Source: an uncultured Oscillospiraceae bacterium
Lineage (GTDB): Bacteria; Bacillota; Clostridia; Oscillospirales; Acutalibacteraceae
Length of the DNA stretch: 64,000 nt
NCBI GenBank assembly: GCA_900549775.1
Contig: URPR01000006.1
Span: 1 to 64,000 of the forward strand
Reading direction: 5' to 3'
Shown: positions 1-8,057 of the stretch, one piece after another
How the letters are laid out: each line of letters starts with the position of its first letter
Numbering within the stretch: the stretch's first letter is position 1
Position numbers and translations under genes: made by a program
Notes under the pieces: generated by a model
What the model saw: only the letters and a program-made list of their open reading frames with translations
Told to the model about the DNA's origin: nothing
The model's database searches: none

Positions 1-40
1 AAACCACGTGCCGAGGGTTCAAATCCTTCTGCCCCTGCCA
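1..40 (+). tRNA. tRNA-Trp, 3' part only (5' end outside window)
   Basis: The first 40 bases hold the 3' side of an anticodon stem, a T arm with the TTCAAAT loop, an acceptor strand TGCCCCT, discriminator G and an encoded CCA. The order AAACCAC, T loop and TGCCCCTGCCA matches the 3' half of Firmicute tRNA-Trp. The anticodon lies just upstream of the window, so the identity is inferred from this resemblance. Confidence 0.7.
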
Positions 41-48
41 CTATTGTC

Positions 49-124
49 GCTGATATAGCTCAGTAGGCAGAGCACTTCCTTGGTAAGGAAGAGGTCACCG
101 GTTCGAATCCGGTTATCAGCTCCA
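49..124 (+). tRNA. tRNA-Thr (anticodon GGT)
   Basis: A full cloverleaf can be drawn: acceptor GCTGATA pairs with TATCAGC, the anticodon stem CTTCC/GGAAG holds the loop TTGGTAA (anticodon GGT), the T loop is TTCGAAT, and the discriminator T is followed by an encoded CCA. It lies 8 bases after tRNA-Trp and both probably share one transcript. Confidence 0.95.
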
Positions 125-137
125 AACTGACAACATT

Positions 138-172
138 TAACTTGAGAAGTTTTCTTTTCTCAAGTTTTTTAT
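138..172 (+). terminator. Rho-independent terminator of the tRNA-Trp/Thr unit
   Basis: An AACTTGAGAA / TTCTCAAGTT stem with a short T-rich loop is followed by a run of six T. It sits directly downstream of tRNA-Thr. Confidence 0.85.
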
Positions 173-713
173 TTTATATTTTAACCAAAAAAGAATACAA
201 AGTGACCTTCAAAAAACATATGATAACCGTATAAAATTAAAACTTAAGTATAAAAAGTTCAAACTATAAAAATGTAAATAAAGTTGTTATATGGTAGAAA
301 GTTTATCATATAGCAAACAGTTATGCAAGTACCCTAACTCCAAAATGCATTAGAAAGATAACACATCACAACAATAACGGATGTACAAAAAAACATAAAA
401 GATTTATGAAACTGAATGGGAATAATAGAATATAAACAATGTACATTTAAATCAACTTCACCTAAATCTAGTGTGCCACAAATTACGGCATATCTAAAAA
501 ACAACAATGCAGTGATAATATTTGAAAAACACGTCAATTTAAAATAAAAAAATAATAACGGACTTCTTTGAAGAGAAAAAGTTATTATTCAACTGTAGTA
601 TTTTTCAACATTGACATTAAGAGAGCGATAAAACACGGACAAACTTAGACCTAATGAATATTAAACCATTTTAAGGGCAATAATTAATCAACTACCTTAG
701 ACTCAAATAAAGT
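173..713. other. Gene-poor intergenic region
   Basis: About 540 very AT-rich bases lie between the tRNA terminator and the hairpin that ends the CBS-domain gene. A 67-codon frame on the minus strand (334-537) has no ribosome binding site, no recognisable motif and a composition like random AT-rich DNA, so it is not called. I see no RNA structure or repeat that I can support here. Confidence 0.6.
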
Positions 714-745
714 GAGAGCCAGCCGTCTTGGGACGGCTGGCTCTC
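714..745 (-). terminator. Strong hairpin, probable terminator of the CBS-domain gene
   Basis: A perfect 14-bp GC-rich inverted repeat (GAGAGCCAGCCGTC with its complement) has a 4-base loop. Read on the minus strand it follows the CBS-domain stop codon by about 70 bases, and the bases after it are T-rich (ACTTTATTTG). The T tract is imperfect, so termination is likely but not certain. Confidence 0.65.
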
Positions 746-813
746 TTATGTCCTTATATAGATTTCACACACCACGTTTTTCTGGTATTGATTATGGCTT
801 TTTCTGAAATAAA

Positions 814-1266
814 TTATTTCGTTCTTTTACTTTTAAAGCTATCGTCAAAATTTGGAATGCTGATCTCGGAAATAGCGTTGGCAATCTCAGGCCCCGAATG
901 AATCCTTGCAATATCAGCTAAGCTAACTATTCCATCGAGATGCCCGTCTTTAACTACAGGAAGCCTACGAACTTTCTCTTCTGCCATTAAGCTTACAGCA
1001 TCGTGCACTGTTTGGTCAGGACTTAAAAACGCAATGTTCGTAGACATCAATTCAGAAACCTTGGTTTTATCTGGTTGTTTGCCTTTCGCTATACATCTTG
1101 TAACGATATCCCTATCGGTTATGATGCCCTTTAATTTTCTGCCCGAGATTACAGGCACAGAACCGATGTCATTTTCATACATTAAAACAGCGGCTTCATT
1201 TGCTGTGTCGTCCGGCAAAAGCGCCACTATTTCCTTCGTCATGATATCTTTTACGGTTTCCTGCAA
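814..1266 (-). CDS. Two-CBS-domain protein
   Basis: This is a 150-residue protein made almost entirely of two CBS repeats, at about residues 7-62 and 72-125. Each repeat has the usual pattern: an M-(T/S) start, a conserved V-P-V-(I/V) strand (SVPVISG, RLPVVKDG) and a GI-(I/V)-(T/S) strand. Stand-alone CBS pairs bind adenine nucleotides and often act as energy sensors; the partner is unknown here. The start is TTG, placed by the AGGGGGT ribosome binding site at about 1275-1281. The gene is divergent from the small-protein cluster at 1411. Confidence 0.9.
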   Translation of the reverse strand: MQETVKDIMTKEIVALLPDDTANEAAVLMYENDIGSVPVISGRKLKGIITDRDIVTRCIAKGKQPDKTKVSELMSTNIAFLSPDQTVHDAVSLMAEEKVRRLPVVKDGHLDGIVSLADIARIHSGPEIANAISEISIPNFDDSFKSKRTK

Positions 1267-1410
1267 AACAATTACCCCCTAAAATAAATTTACAGTTTTA
1301 TTGTTTCGCAAAGTGAAAAACATATTCAATTTTGCGCATGTAATATCATTTTCTTAATTTTCATAATCGTAAAAAACTTTTCATAAAATATTTTACAGGA
1401 TGGTGATAAT

Positions 1411-1671
1411 GTGTCAAATAAAAATTCAAATTTCGATTCGAACAATAAAGCAAACAACTTGTTAAACAAAGTATCGGAACATTTGGGCCAAACTCCCGAA
1501 AGTTTGAAAAAAGCAATGACTTCCGGTGATTTATCTCAAAGCTTAAAAAATATTAGCAAAGAAGACGCTCAGAAAATACAAAAAGTTTTAACGGATAAAA
1601 ACCTCGCTGCTAAGCTACTATCCACACCACAGGCTCAAAAGCTCATGAAAGACTTAATGGGAGATAAATAA
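1411..1671 (+). CDS. Small hydrophilic protein, first of a three-gene cluster
   Basis: This 86-residue protein has no signal peptide or membrane segment. The N-terminus is rich in Asn and Ser; the rest looks helical (NLLNKVSEHLG, LLSTPQAQKLMKDLMG). The start is GTG after an AGGATGGTGAT ribosome binding site. The next gene begins 2 bases after its stop, so the two are translationally linked. I recall similar short proteins in Oscillospiraceae genomes only as hypothetical proteins, and I assign no function. Confidence 0.75.
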   Translation: MSNKNSNFDSNNKANNLLNKVSEHLGQTPESLKKAMTSGDLSQSLKNISKEDAQKIQKVLTDKNLAAKLLSTPQAQKLMKDLMGDK

Positions 1672-1673
1672 CA

Positions 1674-2030
1674 ATGGACGATTTAAGAGAAAAGTTAATC
1701 AGCATGCTTGGAAATTCTGAAAACTTAGATAACTTAAAAAACCTTTCAGAAATGATTTCAGCTCAGGCAGGTGTTGAAAGTAAAAATACACAAGGTTCAC
1801 AAGATGAACAAGCCAGCGATGTACCGGCTTTGCCTGCTGAAACTTTAAGTACCATAATGAAAATAATGCCTATAATTTCATCAATAAACAAGGAAGACAA
1901 AAACACCAAATTTCTATTGGCATTGCGGCCTCTGTTAAGCGATAAAAGGCAGGCAAAGCTTGATGAATCAGTAAAAATGATGCAGATGATTAAAGTTTTG
2001 CCTTTGCTTAAAGGTCAAGGGATATTGTAA
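1674..2030 (+). CDS. Small conserved-type protein, second of the cluster
   Basis: This is a 118-residue protein. The C-terminal half (about 55-118) carries alternating hydrophobic and charged stretches, including LLALRPLLSDKRQAKLDES and a MMQMIKVLPLLKG end. This LLALRP-LS-(E/D)KR type of motif is familiar to me from unannotated Clostridia proteins. No signal peptide is seen. It is tightly linked to the gene before it, and the third gene follows after 31 bases, so all three probably form an operon. The function is unknown. Confidence 0.8.
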   Translation: MDDLREKLISMLGNSENLDNLKNLSEMISAQAGVESKNTQGSQDEQASDVPALPAETLSTIMKIMPIISSINKEDKNTKFLLALRPLLSDKRQAKLDESVKMMQMIKVLPLLKGQGIL

Positions 2031-2061
2031 AGTGGTTTATTTAAGGGGGTAAATAAAAGAT

Positions 2062-2433
2062 ATGAAAAGCAGCTACGAAAATATGGATGATGTAAGACGC
2101 ATGCAGGAAGAGGCCATTCGAAGAGTACAACAAATGCAACAAAAGGCAAAGAAGTCCCTTGAGCTTGCAAGTTTTACTCAACAGGAAATGAACAAAACAA
2201 ATATTGAAAATGATACAAAGTGTAACTACGAAGAAAAAAAAACTAATCCAGATGTTAATACAAGTCAGGTTTCCGTTGCAAAAATCGCAAATGAGCCCAG
2301 TTCTAAAAACATCTTAGATGCTCTGATGAAAGACAATGAAAGAAGCTTGCTGCTAGTTCTAATTTTACTGCTGATGGATGAAAAATGTGATACTAGCCTT
2401 ATTTTAGCGCTTATGTACCTGGTTATTAATTAA
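2062..2433 (+). CDS. Small protein with helical N-terminus and hydrophobic C-terminal tail
   Basis: This is a 123-residue protein. Residues 8-45 form a probable amphipathic or coiled helix (RRMQEEAIRRVQQMQQKAKK). The last 30 residues are two hydrophobic stretches split by an acidic turn, LLLVLILLLMDEKCDTS and LILALMYLVIN. Such tails occur in uncharacterised Oscillospiraceae proteins and suggest membrane attachment or oligomerisation. A good AAGGGGG ribosome binding site precedes the ATG. Its stop codon abuts the convergent gene at 2434 with no room for a terminator. Confidence 0.8.
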   Translation: MKSSYENMDDVRRMQEEAIRRVQQMQQKAKKSLELASFTQQEMNKTNIENDTKCNYEEKKTNPDVNTSQVSVAKIANEPSSKNILDALMKDNERSLLLVLILLLMDEKCDTSLILALMYLVIN

Positions 2434-3327
2434 TCAAGGATTCTCCACAGCGTAAATAAAAAAGGAATTGTTAGGGTTTTTCTTAAGTTTATATTTCATA
2501 TATTTTATGGGGTTAGGTTCTGAAGATTTTTCTGAGTCTGACCTTAAAAATTTATCGTCCCTAGTTACATACCCAACATTTAAAATAATAAATTCTTCGC
2601 TTTCGTTCACACCGTCTACATAAGGAATACAGCTATTTTGGTTGCTTATAGCTGAAACGTGAAAATTGTTGTCTCCGGAGTATAATGAATAAAACGGCCC
2701 AAACAAAGCCTCGTCAGTATTGAGCTTATAGTTTTCTCCGAAAAGTTCATGAGAAGCATCCACAACGTCAGAAACTGGTATAAGAGAAAACCCACGTTCA
2801 TCAAATGTATTATACTTTTGAGTGCCATTTTTCGTGATAGCATACCATATACAAGATGATATAACCATTTGCAAATTTGCATTTTCAGGTCTGTCAAAAG
2901 GAGCCGGATCGTGCATAACCACGGGTGCTAAGATTTTATTGTATTGATTACAAGAATGCGATACTGTATCGCATGATGGTGTTGTTCTTCCGAGGCTTGA
3001 TGAAAATATAGTAACACCGATAAAAGCTAGAAGAATAACCAAACATGCGTACAAAGTCTTGTATATTAAAACCTTTCTTGGTGAATGAACCTTTGTGTAA
3101 ACATCTAAGTTTTTACTTTCTTTTTCAGAAGTTTGATCTTTGACGATTTTAAAAGGTTTGCCTTTTTCTTTAGTTTTTTCTACATTAACTTTCTTTTGGA
3201 CTTTTCTAATTTTTGGGCTATTTGCCACGACAGTTTTAGCACTTTTGTTTTGAATATATTTATCATCTGTTTGACTGCTTCTATAGTCGACAGAATAACC
3301 TTCAGAAAAGTTATTTTTATTAATCAA
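2434..3327 (-). CDS. Single-pass membrane protein of unknown function
   Basis: This is a 297-residue protein with a long basic, Lys-rich cytoplasmic N-terminus (about 1-86), one membrane segment (about 87-109) and an outer domain of about 185 residues. The outer domain begins with a close cysteine pair (C119, C126) and carries further cysteines that could form disulfides. There is no cleavable signal peptide. The start is TTG after a GGGAGAG ribosome binding site. It converges on the three-gene cluster at 1411-2433. I do not recognise the outer domain. Confidence 0.75.
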   Translation of the reverse strand: MINKNNFSEGYSVDYRSSQTDDKYIQNKSAKTVVANSPKIRKVQKKVNVEKTKEKGKPFKIVKDQTSEKESKNLDVYTKVHSPRKVLIYKTLYACLVILLAFIGVTIFSSSLGRTTPSCDTVSHSCNQYNKILAPVVMHDPAPFDRPENANLQMVISSCIWYAITKNGTQKYNTFDERGFSLIPVSDVVDASHELFGENYKLNTDEALFGPFYSLYSGDNNFHVSAISNQNSCIPYVDGVNESEEFIILNVGYVTRDDKFLRSDSEKSSEPNPIKYMKYKLKKNPNNSFFIYAVENP

Positions 3328-3422
3328 TTTTCTCTCTCCCTTCTAGAGTGATTATAAAACTACCATTGGGAGAAGAATATCAATTTGTGTCAGTTTACAA
3401 AAAATGACTGGTTTGCTCAATC

Positions 3423-3962
3423 CTATGAGCGCACTGAATCTACAGGAGTGACCAATGGAACATTGTTGGCGCCAATGGTTTTAAAAGAGAGGAGAAAAGC
3501 TGTTCCTATTTGAGAAATTATTTTGATAAACGAATGAAGCATCCTAAACTTGGACGTAGATGAACCGTTTCCTTCTGTACTTTCGGGTCGGATACTGTTG
3601 AAATAGTTCCTTATGCTATCATTCAAGCAACCCCAAGTATAAGTACTGCTGCAATCTTCGGTGCTATTAGAAAAGAAATTGGAAATTTTGTCTTTAAAGC
3701 CTTGTAAGTTGCTGTATATACTTCTTAAAGGAAGTTTACATAATAAAAATACAATGGCAGCAACTGTTATAAGAGTTTTAAAAGAAAAACCTTGTGATGA
3801 AGAACTGGAATTAGAATTTGAAGATTTTGCGTCTATGTTTATGTATACATTACCGTCAGGTGTTGTTTGAAAAGTTGGCATCGGATCATAAGCAAAAGTG
3901 TGCATTGGAATAGTTAGTAAGAAAACTGCTAACGTTAATAATATGGATATACTTTTTTTCAT
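3423..3962 (-). CDS. Signal-peptide protein with one internal membrane segment
   Basis: This is a 179-residue protein. Residues 1-24 are a signal peptide (MKKSISILLTLAVFLL, cleavage after HTFA). A Ser/Asn-rich linker (46-58), a hydrophobic segment (61-79), a cysteine pair (C104, C112) and a second weaker hydrophobic stretch (145-162) follow. The layout of MKK-type signal peptide, low-complexity linker, membrane segment and cysteines recurs at 19915 and 36575-37935. No known domain is recognised. It lies 95 bases downstream of the start of the gene at 2434-3327 and on the same strand. Confidence 0.75.
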   Translation of the reverse strand: MKKSISILLTLAVFLLTIPMHTFAYDPMPTFQTTPDGNVYINIDAKSSNSNSSSSSQGFSFKTLITVAAIVFLLCKLPLRSIYSNLQGFKDKISNFFSNSTEDCSSTYTWGCLNDSIRNYFNSIRPESTEGNGSSTSKFRMLHSFIKIISQIGTAFLLSFKTIGANNVPLVTPVDSVRS

Positions 3963-4124
3963 TTTATATTCCCCTTTAATTTTATTGTTAAACTTAATAG
4001 TATAATTATTGTACCATATTTTAAGTGAAATTTATTGCTTTAAAGAAAAAATAGTAGATTTCGTATGAAAGATCATAAAAATAGATATTTTTTAATTTTT
4101 TTGTGCATTTAAGCATAAAATATA

Positions 4125-4144
4125 CCCTCTGGCAAAGCAGAGGG
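4125..4144 (-). terminator. Terminator hairpin after lepB
   Basis: A CCCTCTG / CAGAGGG 7-bp stem with a 6-base loop lies just downstream of the lepB stop on the minus strand, followed by an AT-rich tail (TATATTTTATG). Confidence 0.75.
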
Positions 4145-4151
4145 CATGTTT

Positions 4152-4700
4152 TTACTTTGGTATTCCAAGCCTATTAAATGGTGAGTAGATGCAAACTACT
4201 TTTCCCATTATTTTATTCTCCGGAATCAATCTTATTAAACTGGAACGGCTGTCAGATGAACCGTTTCGATTGTCACCTAATACCAAATAGTAACCATCAG
4301 GAACTTTTTCAGGTAATTCCCAGTCAGCTTCTAAGTTTGTAGGTGTGTTAACATAAGGTTCATCTAAAAGTTTTCCGTTTACGAAAACTTGACCTTTTTC
4401 ATAGTCTATCCTTATTGAGTCTCCAGGCAACCCTATTACTCTTTTTACTATGTTTTTGTCTAATACTCCGGGCTTGTCTATAGTGACAATGTCATTCCTT
4501 TTAGGCTTATACATAAAATGATAGACAAGTAGCTTATCTTGATCGTGCAAGGTAGGAAGCATAGAACTTCCGTTAACAGTAAATTTTATAAAGAAAAATG
4601 TTAATAATATAACAACTACAACAAGTGCACTAACCGCGCAATCGACCAAATCAAAAGCCAGTTTTGTAACTTTTGATAAAGAACCGCTCTCATTTTCCAT
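4152..4700 (-). CDS. lepB: Signal peptidase I
   Basis: This type I (S26) leader peptidase cleaves signal peptides from Sec and Tat substrates at the outer face of the membrane. The 182-residue protein has one N-terminal membrane anchor (about 20-42), the catalytic serine in NGSSMLPT (S46), the catalytic lysine in KRVIGLPGD (K86) and the GDNRNGSSDSR box. Length and single anchor fit the short Gram-positive form. It follows rplS on the same strand, a common Firmicute order. The many signal-peptide proteins in the window are plausible substrates. Confidence 0.97.
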   Translation of the reverse strand: MENESGSLSKVTKLAFDLVDCAVSALVVVVILLTFFFIKFTVNGSSMLPTLHDQDKLLVYHFMYKPKRNDIVTIDKPGVLDKNIVKRVIGLPGDSIRIDYEKGQVFVNGKLLDEPYVNTPTNLEADWELPEKVPDGYYLVLGDNRNGSSDSRSSLIRLIPENKIMGKVVCIYSPFNRLGIPK

Positions 4701-4760
4701 AAAGAAGTCCTCCTTAAAAAGTAGTTATTAATTATACCTCACATGCAAAAACATAGCGCA

Positions 4761-5105
4761 CTAATTGGTTTTTTCTTTAACTTTAGCAGCTTTACCAACT
4801 CTGTCTCTCAGGTAGTAAAGTTTACTTCTGCGCACTTTACCTTTTCTTACAACCTCTACGTTTTTTACATTTGGCGAATGAATAGGAAAGATTCTTTCTA
4901 CTCCTACACCGTAGGAAACTCTCCTTACAGTGAATGTTTCAGAAATACCGCTGCCGTTTTGTGCGATAACTGTTCCTTCAAACACTTGGATTCTCTCTCT
5001 TTCGCCTTCTCTAATGTTTACGCTTACTTTTACGGTATCACCGATATTAAATTTCGGCAACTCGCTTTTCATTGAATTTTGTGAAATAAGTTTTAATGCG
5101 TTCAT
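4761..5105 (-). CDS. rplS: 50S ribosomal protein L19
   Basis: This 114-residue protein matches L19 across its length, with the core FNIGDTVKVSVNIREG, the RIQVFEGTVIAQ strand and the basic tail VRRSKLYYLRDRVGKAAKVKE. L19 sits at the 30S-50S interface. An AGGAGG site lies 6 bases before the ATG. The usual trmD-rimM neighbours are not upstream: the gene has its own leader (see 5124-5209) and is followed by lepB. Confidence 0.98.
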   Translation of the reverse strand: MNALKLISQNSMKSELPKFNIGDTVKVSVNIREGERERIQVFEGTVIAQNGSGISETFTVRRVSYGVGVERIFPIHSPNVKNVEVVRKGKVRRSKLYYLRDRVGKAAKVKEKTN

Positions 5106-5123
5106 ACTTTCCTCCTAAAAATT

Positions 5124-5209
5124 AGCATTCTTGTAGCACAGCGGAATGCCCGATTTAAATTATAATAGCAAAGCTAAGATTCTTTAAATCCACCTGTAAA
5201 GCTCAGGCG
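5124..5209 (-). promoter_or_regulatory. Candidate L19 leader RNA
   Basis: Two stem-loops lie in the rplS 5' region on the minus strand: CGCCTG/CAGGTG (5191-5196 with 5204-5209) and GGCATTC/GAATGCT (5124-5130 with 5144-5150). The second has the loop CGCTGTGCTACAA and ends 9 bases before the AGGAGG site. Low-GC Gram-positives carry a known L19 autoregulatory leader here, and the GGCATTC hairpin beside the ribosome binding site resembles it. A covariance-model search was not possible. Confidence 0.5.
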
Positions 5210-5368
5210 ACATTTAAATACTCAAATTATCATATCACAAAAAAATTTTTAATGCAATATAAATTTACAAATTTAATAACATCAAAATCAAAAAGTTATT
5301 ATAAAAATATATTATTTTTATGTCGACTATGTTATAATGAAAAATATAAATAAATTAAGGATAAAAAA

Positions 5369-5887
5369 ATGATAAGTAAAATAAAAAATATCGATAAAAA
5401 AATATTGATGTATATTGCAAAGTTACAAAAACCATTTTTAAACAAAATCATGATCTTTTTTACCGTAATGGGTAACAACGGCGTGATTTGGCTTCTGATT
5501 TCTGTTCCTATGCTTTTAAATTACAGCAGCAGAACTAAAGGAATAAAGTTGATTGTTTCGCTTGCACTTGCAGGCTTTATGGGAGAAATAATTATAAAAA
5601 GACTGGTTGGAAGAGAACGCCCGTTTGATGAACCTGATTTTGACGATGTACTTATAAAAAAGCCTATAACTTATTCTTTCCCATCGGGTCATACGTCTTC
5701 GTCTATGGCTGCGGCTACTACTATATCGTTCTGCTTTCCGAATCTGGCCGTGCCGGCCTTTGCTTTGGGAATAATTATTTCATTTTCCCGCTTATATTTA
5801 CAGGTGCACTATCCATCAGATGTTTTAGCCGGAGCGGCACTGGGACTTATTTGTGGCTTTATTACAAATAAGTTTTGCTGTATTTGA
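5369..5887 (+). CDS. PAP2-family membrane phosphatase
   Basis: This is a 172-residue integral membrane protein with the three PAP2 phosphatase motifs: K77RLVGRERP, PSGH (105-108) and SRLYLQVHYPSD (R141, H147, D151). Such enzymes dephosphorylate lipid phosphates such as undecaprenyl diphosphate or phosphatidylglycerol phosphate on the outer face of the membrane. The substrate cannot be told from the sequence. A TATAAT-like element lies about 30 bases upstream of the ATG. ruvC begins 15 bases after its stop. Confidence 0.92.
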   Translation: MISKIKNIDKKILMYIAKLQKPFLNKIMIFFTVMGNNGVIWLLISVPMLLNYSSRTKGIKLIVSLALAGFMGEIIIKRLVGRERPFDEPDFDDVLIKKPITYSFPSGHTSSSMAAATTISFCFPNLAVPAFALGIIISFSRLYLQVHYPSDVLAGAALGLICGFITNKFCCI

Positions 5888-5902
5888 AGTGAGGTTATTT
5901 TT

Positions 5903-6421
5903 GTGATAATTTTAGGAATAGATCCAGGATATGCTATAGTTGGCTTTGGGTCGGTCGCTGTAAGTGGCGGAATGTTTGAAACTACAAGCTATGGAGCCAT
6001 TACCACAGAATCTAAAATGGATTTTTTGAATCGGCTTGATTTAATTTATAACGATATGTGTGAGATTATAAAGAAGACAAAGGCCGATGTTTTATCTATA
6101 GAAAAGCTGTATTTTCAAAATAACCAGAAAACAGCCATACAGGTAGCTCAAGCAAGAGGTGTTATTTTGCTTTCGGCTAAGAAAGCTAACGTGCCTGTCT
6201 TTGAATACACACCTTTACAGGTGAAAAACGCAGTTACAGGTTACGGTAAGGCTCCAAAAAAACAAGTTATGAACATGACGAAAAGGATATTAAATTTAGA
6301 AAAGATGCCGAAACTTGATGATACAGCTGATGCACTAGCTATAGCGTTGTGCCATGCTCAAAGTTCCGGCGCAAGGTTTAGGTCGTTGATGATAAAAAGG
6401 GGTATAAGTAATGTTTTATAG
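5903..6421 (+). CDS. ruvC: Crossover junction endodeoxyribonuclease RuvC
   Basis: RuvC resolves Holliday junctions by paired symmetrical nicks. The 172-residue protein has the full acidic tetrad: D7 in GIDPG, E67 in LSIEKLYF, and D140 and D143 in the DDTADALAIALCHA box. The start is GTG, set by the AAGTGAGG site at 5887-5894. It overlaps ruvA by 11 bases, so ruvC, ruvA and ruvB are translationally coupled and the whole resolvasome is made from one transcript. Confidence 0.98.
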   Translation: MIILGIDPGYAIVGFGSVAVSGGMFETTSYGAITTESKMDFLNRLDLIYNDMCEIIKKTKADVLSIEKLYFQNNQKTAIQVAQARGVILLSAKKANVPVFEYTPLQVKNAVTGYGKAPKKQVMNMTKRILNLEKMPKLDDTADALAIALCHAQSSGARFRSLMIKRGISNVL

Positions 6422-7013
6422 TTTAAGGGGTAACTTAATACATATTGATGATAGCACTGCAGTGGTGGAATGCAGCGGTGTGGGGTATAAATGCTATATT
6501 AGTACAAACACCAGACAAGAGCTGAGCGAAAAATTAAATAGTGGAGTTTTTCTTTTTACACACCTATGCGTGAGGGAAGATGCTATGGATTTATTTGGTT
6601 TTTCATCACTTGAAGAACTGGAATGCTTTAAACTATTAACTTCTGTATCTGGCGTAGGCGCAAAGGTAGGTATCGGCATTTTATCTTCTTTATCCAGCGA
6701 ACAAATAGTGCTTGCTATTTCTTCTGAAAATTCTAAAATTCTAACTTCGGCGCCTGGTGTAGGGCCTAAACTGGCACAGCGCATCATATTAGAGTTAAAG
6801 GATAAAATCTCAAGTGGAAAATACCAGGCTGCAAGTTTTTCCACACAAAGCGTGACCTCAAGTGCTGGAAATATTTCAAAGGCTATGGAGGCGCTTGTGG
6901 CATTGGGGTACTCACAGGCGGACGCCATAAAAGCTTTGGCGGGATTTAGCAATTCTTTGTCAGTAGAGGAACTGATAAAACTTTCGCTTAAAACTTTATC
7001 AAGGAGGGGCTAA
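6411..7013 (+). CDS. ruvA: Holliday junction branch migration protein RuvA
   Basis: RuvA tetramers bind Holliday junctions and load RuvB. The 200-residue protein has an N-terminal OB-fold (about 1-62), tandem helix-hairpin-helix motifs (SGVGAKVGIGILS, APGVGPKLAQRII) and a C-terminal RuvB-contacting domain (about 155-200). It overlaps ruvC at its start. ruvB starts 2 bases after its stop. Confidence 0.98.
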   Translation: MFYSLRGNLIHIDDSTAVVECSGVGYKCYISTNTRQELSEKLNSGVFLFTHLCVREDAMDLFGFSSLEELECFKLLTSVSGVGAKVGIGILSSLSSEQIVLAISSENSKILTSAPGVGPKLAQRIILELKDKISSGKYQAASFSTQSVTSSAGNISKAMEALVALGYSQADAIKALAGFSNSLSVEELIKLSLKTLSRRG

Positions 7014-7015
7014 TT

Positions 7016-8032
7016 TTGGAATTTGATTTTGAAAATAGACTTTTATCTGCCGAAGAAATTCCCGATGAAATAGACAGCGATAATCCTCTGCGCCCCAAAA
7101 CATTAAGCGAATATGTTGGGCAAGAGAAAGTTAAAGAAAATTTATCTATTTTTATACAAGCTGCTAAAATAAGAAGAGAAGCTCTTGACCATGCGCTTTT
7201 ATATGGACCGCCGGGTCTCGGTAAAACGACACTAGCCGGGATAATTGCAAATGAAATGGGAACCAGTTTGAAAATAACCTCCGGACCAGCCATAGAAAAG
7301 CCTGGAGATTTGGCTGCGCTTTTAACAAATCTAAACCAAGGTGACGTTTTATTTATTGATGAAATACATAGACTACCAAGAACTGTGGAGGAAATCTTGT
7401 ATCCTGCGATGGAGGACTTTTCCATAGACATAATAACCGGAAAAGGTCAAATGGCAAATTCTTATCATTTGCCGCTACCTAAGTTTACTTTGGTAGGTGC
7501 TACTACCAGAGCAGGACAGCTTTCGGCACCGCTTAGAGATCGGTTTGGCGTTATTCTTCGCCTTGAAATGTACTCTGTGGACGAACTATCGAAAATAATA
7601 AATAGAAGCGCCAACATTTTGAGTTTAAATATATCACAAGAAGCCGCAACTGAAATCGCGTCAAGATCTAGGGGCACGCCTAGAATAGCCAACAGGCTAT
7701 TAAAAAGAATTAGAGATTTTGCAGAAATATTAAGTGGTGGAAACATAACACTAGAAACAACCCAGGTCGCACTTGATAAGCTTGATATAGATGAGCTAGG
7801 ACTAGATTCTAATGATAGACGTATGCTTTCAGCTATTATAAAATTTTACAACGGTGGACCTGTAGGAGTAGAAACTTTAGCTGCGGCTATTGGTGAAGAA
7901 GCTGTTACTATAGAAGATGTTTACGAGCCATACTTGATGCAAATAGGTTTTCTGAGCCGAACGCCTAGAGGCAGAATAGTAAATGCTTGTGCATATGAAC
8001 ATTTGGAGTTACCATTTAATAAAATAAAATAA
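7016..8032 (+). CDS. ruvB: Holliday junction branch migration helicase RuvB
   Basis: This AAA+ motor drives branch migration with RuvA. The 338-residue protein has Walker A YGPPGLGKTT (about 63-72), Walker B VLFIDEIHR, the sensor-1 region LVGATTRAG, an RFG arginine-finger region and a C-terminal winged helix ending FLSRTPRGRIV. The start is TTG after an AGGAGGGGC site that lies at the end of ruvA. Confidence 0.99.
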   Translation: MEFDFENRLLSAEEIPDEIDSDNPLRPKTLSEYVGQEKVKENLSIFIQAAKIRREALDHALLYGPPGLGKTTLAGIIANEMGTSLKITSGPAIEKPGDLAALLTNLNQGDVLFIDEIHRLPRTVEEILYPAMEDFSIDIITGKGQMANSYHLPLPKFTLVGATTRAGQLSAPLRDRFGVILRLEMYSVDELSKIINRSANILSLNISQEAATEIASRSRGTPRIANRLLKRIRDFAEILSGGNITLETTQVALDKLDIDELGLDSNDRRMLSAIIKFYNGGPVGVETLAAAIGEEAVTIEDVYEPYLMQIGFLSRTPRGRIVNACAYEHLELPFNKIK

Positions 8033-8057
8033 AACTACAAAAGGATGAGAATTTACG

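Noticed and set aside
334..537. 67-codon minus-strand frame in the first intergenic region
   Set aside because: It has no ribosome binding site, domain or signal peptide, and its composition is that of chance frames in AT-rich DNA.
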